From Caedibacter sp052030685 (GTDB lineage: Bacteria; Pseudomonadota; Gammaproteobacteria; Francisellales; Francisellaceae), in the NCBI RefSeq assembly GCF_052030685.1, contig NZ_JBQAJM010000005.1, forward strand, positions 1 to 64,000: a DNA stretch of 64,000 bases, written 5' to 3'. Made by a program: the position numbers and the translations under genes. The notes beneath the pieces are model-generated. The model was not told the origin of the DNA, made no database searches, and worked only from the letters and a program-made list of their open reading frames with translations. Below, one piece after another: positions 26,601 through 34,779 of the stretch (positions within the stretch are counted from its first letter, which is position 1; every line of letters starts with the position of its first letter).

Positions 26601-26714
26601 TGCCAAAGGACTCGTACTCGGTGTTGAATTGCTGCTAGTACTGCCACCACAACCGGCAATAGCTAACGCTATCATACTAGTTAAACAAAATACTGATTTC
26701 TTAATCCAAGGCAT
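23658..26714 (-). CDS. Giant modular lipoprotein A (1018 aa)
   Basis: The 1018-aa protein begins with a lipoprotein signal peptide (lipobox IAGC, C22, followed by Gly, favouring the outer membrane). The body has all-beta, Ig-like modules, each with a paired cysteine motif of the type C..(L)..G.SC.L. One module opens IVNHGAFAWQLP. A short cysteine box W587-C588 ..TCPKSC precedes a C-terminal region (about 640-1000) that looks like a beta-propeller with repeated FDESGNVYLSS-type loops. The paralogous 1918-aa lipoprotein upstream shares module, cysteine box and propeller. It has its own promoter region with two palindromic sites. A surface or adhesive role is possible; no enzyme motif is seen. 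Confidence 0.8.
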   Translation of the reverse strand: MPWIKKSVFCLTSMIALAIAGCGGSTSSNSTPSTSPLAVSSDLPEQLTSETAIDRSSEVKVEVKVGMDQTLEMNQVGAAESPSRSVYITSVSISPTVAQYVHLEPYHEDSCWSNDVGANLQAGQSCDLYYSVESLTPATIKGDVKITLSGASEKMIEVPVKTTFKPANEMTNVLQLQSSITMTPGNVMQFVIHNPNKETVKGVKIDLSHAPDVVIAALDLQDIDDGHYNAVTKMVSANTTMLEPKQTTTISLHVKPDENLAGAAIKYSYQALEQNSYHNKPIFQVIADNAQDLIPVRINAYSVPATLSRLDIKTPGEYQQTFINHSTREMMIKNIDFTLPQGVTLKNTQDMCQKDTLLAAGGSCVLSYQVADNAYQAKDFNKRFANINYFSDQMLYSTKDQVSDQDVTISGANIGFKEASHYINMDSHNSVINVAIVNHGAFAWQLPNSLDAFQLYQNTTNQPLQGGYLSVVAPTNDQVSCAAGGTLAVNSTCYIGVKYTQLNSPPDAEGYQLSLAKQTNMMVAINSNVYLTKSGVNAEISQDDETVYPSVKAIKLTNTNFSNESVLVSLTNDNLKQFSVYDGTQAWCSTNTCPKSCFNSDQLFTKGQVNTLTLDAYSTKSDNTCYIYVKAQNVNAGGKVSALLQIDKLGAHADEDKTFNFVADGILYASVNSQTTPYVYQYDQAGWHMLFVGKSTGEYMLNSFISGVGISPQGVVFISNGYQTLKRPFLPDVYPPVLGKRFTSVLSINGQNTFLGLSDVLGDLGQSTHIQINSSGQIIVSNVGMTEDSHAYIAQASVNDFDGWSKLATPVSSTINEAIPMTLDDKGDLYYIATQQGQTYKLTNQNNSPLTQTVAKALGETHVLNMGKTADGNIYQSIQCDDGNQKKICIDILQNNAWQQIASFPEDGGANVSVSFDESGNVYLSSLNAHAVYFANKNTPEQVLGADSNPFKQANIYGLKTINDTVYVLASNGLYTYDQSQAKWQLLANLPAANLHENPEIINNLRVATQLDVDTGDH

Positions 26715-26815
26715 ACCTATTCCTCTTTGGCTATTTTTAAATGACAGAGATAAATTTAAAATCCATAGCTACATAAACTACTTTATGATGACTATGGATC
26801 TTGTTAGACTGCAGA

Positions 26816-26858
26816 GTGTACTAAGTACACCTTAAGAAGATAAGTGTATAAAATACAC
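26816..26858. promoter_or_regulatory. Two palindromic operator-like sites upstream of lipoprotein A
   Basis: GTGTACTAAGTACAC (26816-26830) and GTGTATAAAATACAC (26844-26858) are both perfect 6+3+6 palindromes, 28 bp apart centre to centre. The first ends about 102 bp upstream of the lipoprotein A start. The second is identical to the site at 32743-32757 upstream of lipoprotein B. They are likely binding sites for one dimeric regulator. Confidence 0.75.
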
Positions 26859-26881
26859 CCCATCATTTTTGATTTTAGTGA

Positions 26882-29800
26882 TTATTGTTTTTTAATCTGC
26901 ATGCCATTGACCACATCGATATCTTGAAACTTAGGAGATGAGCCTAGCATGGGGATTGGATTTTCACTCTGCCATGGCGAGTTTTTATCATATCCCATCA
27001 TATACATTTCATTGACCGAGCCATCCGTGCTAAAGTGTGTTGTCTCACGCTTGCCTAACATATAGATATATTGATCGATTAAATTTACAGGGTTATAGAC
27101 AATCTGCAGATTTAACACGCCATAATATGGGTTAACTGATTGGCTTATTAGCTGATAACCCTCTGTAAGCGTGCCTGATAAGCTCGCCGGATCAATTAAT
27201 ACCACGTCACTTGCTTGACACTGGCCATCACCCGTAATCACCGATAAAACGCCATTTTCTTTACAGCCTAATACTGCTTGGTACACTCTTTTCATTGTTG
27301 AATTACCACCGCTTTGTGACGTGCCTGTCGGGTGTGTACCAAAAAGAATGTCATAGTGTGGCATCGGCGTTAATTGTATTCTTGGATTAACTGCTAATGT
27401 AAAGATTTGCCCGTATTGGCCAGAACCAGCTGGTGGATTGTCATCTGGGATAGATACCAAATTATTCCACTTATTGTTATTATACAATGCAACATTGCCA
27501 TTATTCTTATACTCGGTGATCATCAACAAAGTCGGTGTATCAGGATTATCATTTTTAAGTGTAAATGGTAGCGAATTTAATTCACCCAAGTAGTAATAAC
27601 CAGATGGCGCATCATAGTACTTCTGCCATGTTGGCGAGCTTGGAGCTCCTGGCACACCAATTTCATCAACAGGGATACGGTAGATCTCTTCATCTTGAGA
27701 AACGGTACCATATAAATACCCTTTGTTGAATTGTAGTGACGTGATACTGACATCTTTCGTTGAATTGGCAACCAACTGCATCCCTTGATTCGTTACTTGA
27801 TAAAGTGCCGTATAACGCCCATCAGCATAAACATTCCCATGATCATCTGTTGCCAAATCAGCAACACTAGAACCCTCTGTTGAGGTTTGTCCTATCTCTT
27901 GCCAATTATTAACATCAAATAGAAAGCCATCTGCTTTGTCTAAAATATTATGATATAGCTTATTGTCTTTCATCAAATATAGATTTTGTAATGGTCTTAA
28001 TTCATAGCTTTTCATCTGTCCTGGCAAGCCAATAGATATATGATCAGTAGTCAGTGCTGGCTCATTTGTTTTATGAACATAGACTTTACATTGACTTGGG
28101 ATAATATCCTCTCCATCGATTGTTGCCGCTGGTATCATGATTTTGCCATTATCGATATCACACGACTCAGGGCAGGTAATCTCTGTACACCATGGCGAAT
28201 TACTGCCTATCGCTAACACTTGATAAGTATTGTGATTTTGTGGCATGTTAATGTCTACATCTTTGGCAAGAGACGTGTAGTTTGATAAGGTGATTGCTTG
28301 GGTATTTAAACCAACTTCACCACTATCAACATGACTTTCAAAGCCTAACTCATCAACAACATGCAAGTTGAGCTTACCACCATCAATCGTCAAATGAAGA
28401 TCCGGAGAAACTTGCATATTATAATCACCTGCGACAACATTACTGTGCGCCTCAATCGTTAAATTGCAATTCTCACCAGCTGCCAATGAAGTCAATGCAG
28501 TACAAGAATTTGTCGTGGCACCCACCACCGCAAAGTTTGCACTAACTAGCTGCCCTGCTTGATTATAAAAATGTATATCATTTGTTAAGCTTGTTGCAGT
28601 TGGAATTTGCCAGTTAAATGCGCCTGTATTCTCAATCGTCATATTAACCGTGCTTGTTGCACCTTGTTGTGGGCTAAGCATGTATAAATTACCATGTGTT
28701 AATTGCGCCTTGTTTTGTGTAAAGTTTATTGGCACATCATATTTAACGCCACCACTTAAGGTGATCTCAAGTTTTGGTTTCACTCCATTGCTAGTTATGT
28801 AACTATTAGGATCTGCATTTACACTAACACTCTTTAGATCGCCGTAATGCAATGTCAATGGGTAAGTTGTATGATCATCTACAAGGCTTAAACCAACACT
28901 ATCTCCTTCAATCAAAGCAATATTTTCAAGCTGGGTTTGTGAGCTCCCGCTATATTCAAATTGATAAAAATGATCTCCAGGTGACTCCACATCAATACTT
29001 GAATCGGCTAAATCAAATGGTGCCTTGACATCAACCGATGGACAAACTTTATTACCATTAGATGCTGTGACATAAATCAAGCAGCTTTGTGTATTATCAA
29101 GCAAGTTATCTTTATTAGCATTTAACCAATCAGACACGCTTTGATCCATCGCAGGTGTAAAACTGAACTGATAAGACTGTGATGGTGCTAGGCTGTTAAT
29201 CACTAAACTATCACTATCTCCTGCTAAGACTTCAGGGACATGCACTCTCACACCACTTAAGCTTTCATATTGTGATGGGTTGGTGATTTCAAGCATATTT
29301 ACTTTCCCTGCTGTTAGGGTTAAATCACTTAATTGCGGTGATATATAATCGGCATTATCATCCCCCCCTACGGTCAGTACTTGATGCAGAAGCTGTATGT
29401 TTTGCCCATCGACTGTCGCGTGAACATTAATAAAGCCATTAACAGCTTCGGTTAATGCTGCTTCACTATTAAACATAAGCTTTTGTCGAATAATACAATG
29501 TTCACCAGATTGTAATGTCATGCCATCAACGCAACTGCTTATTTCGGCTTCACTTGCAAGATTAAGCGTGTAGAGTCCTTCTAAGCTAAAGCTTGGGATA
29601 CTATCTAATGTAATAGCATGCGTTGCATGATTTATTAGTTGATAACTCACGTACACCGGATTTTCATCTACCCCTACTATCGAGGATTTGACCTTGCTTG
29701 GTACAAACCCTGCATCAACTGGATCAAATAAATAAGCATTTGTCGTTGTTGTATAAATCACATTTTTTGCATCTGCTAAATTGTTTTTAGCTGCAATCTC

Positions 29801-32638
29801 AAGGGCGATCTTATCAGGAGCCGTATGACTTAGATCAAATACTAATGTACAACTTTGCCCAGGCGCAATACTACCTGCACTTAAGCAGCTAGATTGCGCT
29901 GGAGCAAGGGTTACCCCTTGGGCAAGCTCGTTATTTGCTAAATCAATGATTTCATAGTCAGCACTATCATCACTGACATGCCAATCAAATTGACCATCAT
30001 TGGTAATCGTTAGTGTTTTTTGTAATGTACTGCCCTCTACTAATGGCTTTTGCATCTGGCTTAAGAAGTTAGGGGTTATATTAATATCATTACTTGTTAT
30101 CTGATTATTAACACTGATTTGTTTTTGCAGTGATTTGTTTTGATTGTTCAGACTATAATCGACCTGATATGTCGCACTACCCTCTGCTGAACTACTCACT
30201 TCAAGCGGGATATGTGCTGTACTATTAGCATCAATCGTTAATGGGAAATGAAGCTCAGGATCAAGCATCACACCCGTAATGCCATGTTTTAAAGTCAATG
30301 CATTAACAACCATCGGGCTTGTTGTTGGGTTATGCAAACTGATCGATTGATTCTCAGTCGCTGTTAATGTTTGATTATCTGCTTCTAGCGTATATTTAGC
30401 CACTGCAAAGCTTGGGTAAAATGCCAACATATTTGCTGCTGTTAAGCTTAAGCCATGTGTTGTTTGATTCGTTAATAATGAATCATAGTGTGCATCAATA
30501 TAGCTCTCAGCAGCAACGCTTGAGTTAAAGCTCAATGTGAAGATATAAGATTGTCCTTGCTTTAACACAGGAATCATTAAGCTTGATTGGCTTTCAGTCG
30601 TTAATAAATCACGTAAATCTTGAGGTAAATGTAATGCCAAATTCACGATATCTTGATCGCTATTATTCTTCAATGCAATTTGTATGCGCTCATTATTCAT
30701 GCTACTTGGTGTAACTTCACTTAAGCTAATACTTGGCAATACCGCACTGGCATTATTGCTTACTGCCGCAATCACATTAAGCGCTGCCAGGTCAAGTTGC
30801 GCAATGTTTTGATGTGCTTGTGCATTAATATCAGCATCAATGCTGATTTTCCCTTGGGCAAGAGCACCAAGATCTGCCGGATTAACAAGACCAACGCTTA
30901 ATACACAGCTTGCACCACTTGCCAAGCTCATGCCATCTTGACAGGCGTTGGCACCTGCTAAGGGATCATTAACGCTTTTGTAGCCTTGAGGTAGATGCAC
31001 TTTAATATTTGTCATCGCATCCTGATCATCATTGGATAATAATAAACGATATATTGCCTGACCATCTGTAGTATTAAGCACATAAGGAATCAGTTGATAC
31101 TCAGATGACAATGATACCTTTTGATCAACCAAGCTTAAACTCACTGTTTTGACGCCATCTTGTGCGGCATTGACACCCAATGGAATGTTAATAGCGGCGC
31201 TATCTGGCACATTTTGAGCAATATCTTTGGTGTAACTTACATTTAATGTGCAAGAGCCACCAGGCTTAACCACTTCGCCACTTAGACAGCTTTGCCCTGT
31301 TGAAGACGTACTCACTGAAATGCCTTCACCGGCAACTTCATAGTCACTCGCCTTGGTTGAAGGATACCAATCAAATTCACCATTATTGGTAATCGTTAAC
31401 GTTTTAACCAAATGATCAACATACGGTAATACATGACTATTGACACTTAATGATTGCGCTTTGATTAACGCATCAATATCTAATTGACAATCTAGCGCTT
31501 TTGTTTGATTTCCTGAATGTGTTTGATAATCAACGCGAACTTTAACAACGTGCTCGGCAACATCACTATTAAGCTTAATATAAAGTGTTTTGGTTGAGTT
31601 AGCTAAAACACTTATCTGGCTTTGATCAACGCTTATCCCTTGTTGAATAACATGACCTTGACTATCCAATAGCGCAATGCTGACATGGTTATAATTTTGA
31701 TTAGTGTTGTTCTTTAATGTTATTGGATAAAGTATTTCTGTACTATTAAGCTCAGCTGTTGGTGCTGATTCAATTTCTAAACCGCTATTGATAGCAATAT
31801 TTTGAATCATGGTTCTTTTCAAGTTATCCGCAACAACATAAAACTGACTTAATGCATTAGTGATCGTCTCTTTAGAAACGTCATCGGGCAATTGAAACTC
31901 TAGTGTCGCACTTTCACCTGGAGTTAATGCATCAATGTGCAAATGTGTATCCGTGCTTACACCAGATAAAACAGCAGGTAATACAAGCTTTAGATGACGC
32001 AAAGTTTGATCTGATTTATTGGTCAATACAATACTACTATCAGCACCTAACATAATCTCTAAAGGCGTTTGTTCAACCGAATACGTAAAGTTATCACTTG
32101 CCAAAAAGGTTTGACTGACGGGCGCATTAAGAGAAAAATCGGTATTACTATGCTGATACTTAATCGTCAGATGCGTATCTAAGTGTACAGGAGAGTGACA
32201 TGATACGCTAAAGGCAAGCTGACATTGCTCGCCTGTTGCAAGTGTTTTGTAAGAGCCATCACTTTGCAAGCAAGTATTTGTTGTATCCGTATTAAAGGTG
32301 GCACTACATCCCTCTGGCAATGCATCAAAATATGCCTGCTGTATTATGGCACTGCTACTGACTGATGTACCAACACCGGTTATTGTATTACCACCATTAT
32401 TGGCAATCGTCACGCTATCGCTACAACTGGAATCGCCGTTTTCTGCTGCTTGACATAAGTAGTTATTGCTATTACTTGCTGCAAGTACAGCAGTTACTGG
32501 CGTGTCATTTGCGCTTGAGCTGCTACCACCTCCGCCACAACCAGAAAGCACGACGGCAACGGCAATGCAACTTAATTTAATGGGTAAACCAAATTTATTA
32601 AATGGGTTAGATAAATTAGAAATAATATTGTTTTTCAT
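26882..32638 (-). CDS. Giant modular lipoprotein B (1918 aa)
   Basis: The 1918-aa protein has a long basic N-terminus, a hydrophobic core and a lipobox LSGC (C34, followed by a Gly/Ser linker), so it should be lipid-anchored. Many Ig-like beta modules follow; three carry the boundary motif NxGxF(D/N)W (ITNNGEFDWYP, ITNDGQFDWHV, IENTGAFNWQI) ending in a paired-cysteine stretch such as SCLSGEVVKPGGSCTLNV. A cysteine box W1483-C1484 ..TCPESC precedes a C-terminal propeller-like domain. The same architecture is found in lipoprotein A downstream. An operator palindrome lies 105 bp upstream, shared with a divergent LuxR-type gene. Function is unknown; surface display is inferred. Confidence 0.82.
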   Translation of the reverse strand: MKNNIISNLSNPFNKFGLPIKLSCIAVAVVLSGCGGGGSSSSANDTPVTAVLAASNSNNYLCQAAENGDSSCSDSVTIANNGGNTITGVGTSVSSSAIIQQAYFDALPEGCSATFNTDTTNTCLQSDGSYKTLATGEQCQLAFSVSCHSPVHLDTHLTIKYQHSNTDFSLNAPVSQTFLASDNFTYSVEQTPLEIMLGADSSIVLTNKSDQTLRHLKLVLPAVLSGVSTDTHLHIDALTPGESATLEFQLPDDVSKETITNALSQFYVVADNLKRTMIQNIAINSGLEIESAPTAELNSTEILYPITLKNNTNQNYNHVSIALLDSQGHVIQQGISVDQSQISVLANSTKTLYIKLNSDVAEHVVKVRVDYQTHSGNQTKALDCQLDIDALIKAQSLSVNSHVLPYVDHLVKTLTITNNGEFDWYPSTKASDYEVAGEGISVSTSSTGQSCLSGEVVKPGGSCTLNVSYTKDIAQNVPDSAAINIPLGVNAAQDGVKTVSLSLVDQKVSLSSEYQLIPYVLNTTDGQAIYRLLLSNDDQDAMTNIKVHLPQGYKSVNDPLAGANACQDGMSLASGASCVLSVGLVNPADLGALAQGKISIDADINAQAHQNIAQLDLAALNVIAAVSNNASAVLPSISLSEVTPSSMNNERIQIALKNNSDQDIVNLALHLPQDLRDLLTTESQSSLMIPVLKQGQSYIFTLSFNSSVAAESYIDAHYDSLLTNQTTHGLSLTAANMLAFYPSFAVAKYTLEADNQTLTATENQSISLHNPTTSPMVVNALTLKHGITGVMLDPELHFPLTIDANSTAHIPLEVSSSAEGSATYQVDYSLNNQNKSLQKQISVNNQITSNDINITPNFLSQMQKPLVEGSTLQKTLTITNDGQFDWHVSDDSADYEIIDLANNELAQGVTLAPAQSSCLSAGSIAPGQSCTLVFDLSHTAPDKIALEIAAKNNLADAKNVIYTTTTNAYLFDPVDAGFVPSKVKSSIVGVDENPVYVSYQLINHATHAITLDSIPSFSLEGLYTLNLASEAEISSCVDGMTLQSGEHCIIRQKLMFNSEAALTEAVNGFINVHATVDGQNIQLLHQVLTVGGDDNADYISPQLSDLTLTAGKVNMLEITNPSQYESLSGVRVHVPEVLAGDSDSLVINSLAPSQSYQFSFTPAMDQSVSDWLNANKDNLLDNTQSCLIYVTASNGNKVCPSVDVKAPFDLADSSIDVESPGDHFYQFEYSGSSQTQLENIALIEGDSVGLSLVDDHTTYPLTLHYGDLKSVSVNADPNSYITSNGVKPKLEITLSGGVKYDVPINFTQNKAQLTHGNLYMLSPQQGATSTVNMTIENTGAFNWQIPTATSLTNDIHFYNQAGQLVSANFAVVGATTNSCTALTSLAAGENCNLTIEAHSNVVAGDYNMQVSPDLHLTIDGGKLNLHVVDELGFESHVDSGEVGLNTQAITLSNYTSLAKDVDINMPQNHNTYQVLAIGSNSPWCTEITCPESCDIDNGKIMIPAATIDGEDIIPSQCKVYVHKTNEPALTTDHISIGLPGQMKSYELRPLQNLYLMKDNKLYHNILDKADGFLFDVNNWQEIGQTSTEGSSVADLATDDHGNVYADGRYTALYQVTNQGMQLVANSTKDVSITSLQFNKGYLYGTVSQDEEIYRIPVDEIGVPGAPSSPTWQKYYDAPSGYYYLGELNSLPFTLKNDNPDTPTLLMITEYKNNGNVALYNNNKWNNLVSIPDDNPPAGSGQYGQIFTLAVNPRIQLTPMPHYDILFGTHPTGTSQSGGNSTMKRVYQAVLGCKENGVLSVITGDGQCQASDVVLIDPASLSGTLTEGYQLISQSVNPYYGVLNLQIVYNPVNLIDQYIYMLGKRETTHFSTDGSVNEMYMMGYDKNSPWQSENPIPMLGSSPKFQDIDVVNGMQIKKQ

Positions 32639-32742
32639 ATGCTCCTCTTTGAATCATTCTGATATTTAACATCACAAATACAAAACTGGTCACTGTTTGT
32701 GCCAGGGAGCATAGTTATACTTTTTTTAAATAGGACTTATTA

Positions 32743-32771
32743 GTGTATAAAATACACCCTGTATTTTATAC
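32743..32771. promoter_or_regulatory. Palindromic operator-like site between lipoprotein B and the LuxR gene
   Basis: GTGTATAAAATACAC (32743-32757) is a perfect palindrome, identical to 26844-26858. A weaker palindrome GTATTTTATAC (32761-32771) follows. The pair sits in the 193-bp divergent gap, 105 bp upstream of lipoprotein B and 75 bp upstream of the LuxR start, so it may serve both directions. Confidence 0.75.
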
Positions 32772-32831
32772 TTGTGTCCTCAGATTTCTCATCTAGACTT
32801 GATACAGTCAGGTGTTAACGGATGTAGCAGC

Positions 32832-33695
32832 ATGGATAATAAGCATACAAAAAATAATGAGATTAATAAAAATGACAATGATGGCAACAATCATGAAAAT
32901 GATAAAAACACCTACTATCTTAATTCATTTAGTCATTTATCAGAAAAAGACATGACAGCCATCTATCGCGACTGCCAGTACAATGAACGCGCAGTTAAAG
33001 AGATTCTGACACTTATTTCACAAGACGGCATTATCGGCTTTGATTTTTTCCGTGTGACTAAATCCTATGACTTTAATTACATTGGCAGCACTGCACCTGA
33101 TGAGCTTAAAGCTTATTTTAGACTAGGGTTTTGGCAGCTTGATGCGCTTTATGGCACACTCAACCAAGAAGCCTATCGCATTATTGATTATAGTGAGTTT
33201 CCACAGCAACAGCATGCCAAACAAAACTTTGATGAATACTTAACACTCGTCACCGAAAGACTTTATGCTGATTATAAAGATGTCTTACTTTTTAATACTA
33301 CCAAAGCATCATTTAACTTATGCAGCTTCAAGAAAAAGGCGCAATACTTCCAACGTTTACGCTCGACAATGAATTTTATTTATAAACGCATTCATATCCA
33401 GCAGTTATTAACGCCCTCTGCCGAGGATATCAATCGCTTAAAAGCACAGAACACACCGCAACTTGAACAACCAAGACTTGCTTTAATTCAAGCACTTTAT
33501 AATCTCACCGAAGGTGAGCTCATGCATCTTAAAACCATTGCTGCAGGCGGTTCAGCTAAAGATATTGCGCGCCAATCAGGACGCTCTTATCGCTATATTC
33601 AAAATATTATTCTTGAATTGATTGAAAAGCTCGGGCTTATTAATAAGGATGAGCTTGAAACCATTGCCCAAATTATTATGACCTATGAAGATTAG
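32832..33695 (+). CDS. LuxR-family transcriptional regulator
   Basis: The protein has about 287 residues and a C-terminal LuxR/GerE HTH (about 225-285; LTEGELMHLKTIAAGGSAKDIARQSGRS, then YIQNIILELIEKLGLINKDEL). The N-terminal half (about 50-200) has the size and hydrophobic pattern of an autoinducer-binding or related sensor domain, and the first 25 residues are Asn/Lys-rich. The start is uncertain: ATG 32832 lacks a clear ribosome site, and the frame is open from a TTG at 32772. It is divergent from lipoprotein B across palindromic sites that also precede lipoprotein A, so it is the best candidate regulator. The hut genes follow 103 bp downstream and could be a second target. No luxI-type gene is present. 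Confidence 0.82.
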   Translation: MDNKHTKNNEINKNDNDGNNHENDKNTYYLNSFSHLSEKDMTAIYRDCQYNERAVKEILTLISQDGIIGFDFFRVTKSYDFNYIGSTAPDELKAYFRLGFWQLDALYGTLNQEAYRIIDYSEFPQQQHAKQNFDEYLTLVTERLYADYKDVLLFNTTKASFNLCSFKKKAQYFQRLRSTMNFIYKRIHIQQLLTPSAEDINRLKAQNTPQLEQPRLALIQALYNLTEGELMHLKTIAAGGSAKDIARQSGRSYRYIQNIILELIEKLGLINKDELETIAQIIMTYED

Positions 33696-33798
33696 GAGTG
33701 CATAGTATTTTAAAGAATTTTGCAGATCAAGGTTGCGATCAAGCGCTTTATTGGTAAAGATATTACATATTCGACAATTAAGTACAGTTTTTAATCTT

Positions 33799-34752
33799 AT
33801 GAAATATTTGCCTGCTAATAGTGCATCAAGCTACGCCTCTCGAGTCACTAATGTTAAGCATGAGTATTTCCATCAACTGGTTAAAAGTATTGATCTCAAT
33901 CAACCTATTGAGACATTGGAAAACAACAAACGGCATTTTATCTTAATTGGCTTTTGTTGTGATGAAGGGATTAAACGTAACCAAGGTGTTATTGGTGCCA
34001 AAGAAGGTCCTGAATATTTTAGACATGCGTTTTTTAATTCAGCGGTACATCTCAATAACAACATCATGCTTTATGATGCAGGCAATGTTTATTGTGACAG
34101 TCATGATCTTGAAGCAGCACAACAGCTATTGGCAGAGTATGTTGAAAAAATCATTGGCCTAAGCGCAACACCAATTGTTATTGGTGGAGGGCATGAGACA
34201 GCTTGGGGACACTTACAAGGGATTTACAAACAAAATCTTAATCCCGCCATTGTGAATTTTGATGCGCATTTTGATTTGCGTGAAACTTTAACAGGTGAGC
34301 TTGGCAGCTCAGGCACCCCTTTTTATCAGGCATCGCGCTATTTACAAAATCATCAGTTAGATTTTAATTACTACTGCATGGGTGTACAACCACTTGCTAA
34401 TACCAATAGTTTATTTAATTACGCTCATGCGACCAATACACACTATTTACTTGCTGAGCACATCAACAATAACCCGCAAGATTTGTCATTTATTGACAAA
34501 GTCATAGCAAAACATGATCGCATTTATATCACGCTGTGCCTTGATGTTTTCCAAGCTGCTATTGCACCAGGGGTTAGTGCACCACAAGCATTAGGCATTG
34601 GCAGCCCTTTTGTCATTAATGCTTTACGCAAGCTCAAACAATCCAATAAAGTCATCGCTTTGGATATCGTTGAGCTTAATCCAACAAAAGATATTGATAA
34701 TAGAACCGCAAAGCTTGCCGCAGCACTTCTTGCCAATTTTCTGCAAGCTTAA
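33799..34752 (+). CDS. hutG: Formimidoylglutamase
   Basis: This enzyme hydrolyses N-formimidoyl-L-glutamate to glutamate and formamide, the last step of the four-step histidine pathway. The 317-aa protein has the arginase/ureohydrolase fold with the binuclear manganese ligands in GGGHETAWG, NFDAHFDLR and CLDVFQAAIAPG. The ATG at 33799 gives MKYLPANSASSY; the frame is open further upstream but without a good start. It is the first gene of the hut cluster, 27 nt before hutU. No hutC repressor or transporter gene is seen in this cluster. Confidence 0.92.
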   Translation: MKYLPANSASSYASRVTNVKHEYFHQLVKSIDLNQPIETLENNKRHFILIGFCCDEGIKRNQGVIGAKEGPEYFRHAFFNSAVHLNNNIMLYDAGNVYCDSHDLEAAQQLLAEYVEKIIGLSATPIVIGGGHETAWGHLQGIYKQNLNPAIVNFDAHFDLRETLTGELGSSGTPFYQASRYLQNHQLDFNYYCMGVQPLANTNSLFNYAHATNTHYLLAEHINNNPQDLSFIDKVIAKHDRIYITLCLDVFQAAIAPGVSAPQALGIGSPFVINALRKLKQSNKVIALDIVELNPTKDIDNRTAKLAAALLANFLQA

Positions 34753-34779
34753 ACAAAACTCACAGGAGGAATTTACATT

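Noticed and set aside
34524..34736. Antisense frames inside the hut genes (34524-34736, 34817-34999, 37364-37672 and others)
   Set aside because: They are shadow frames of strongly conserved enzymes, without ribosome sites.
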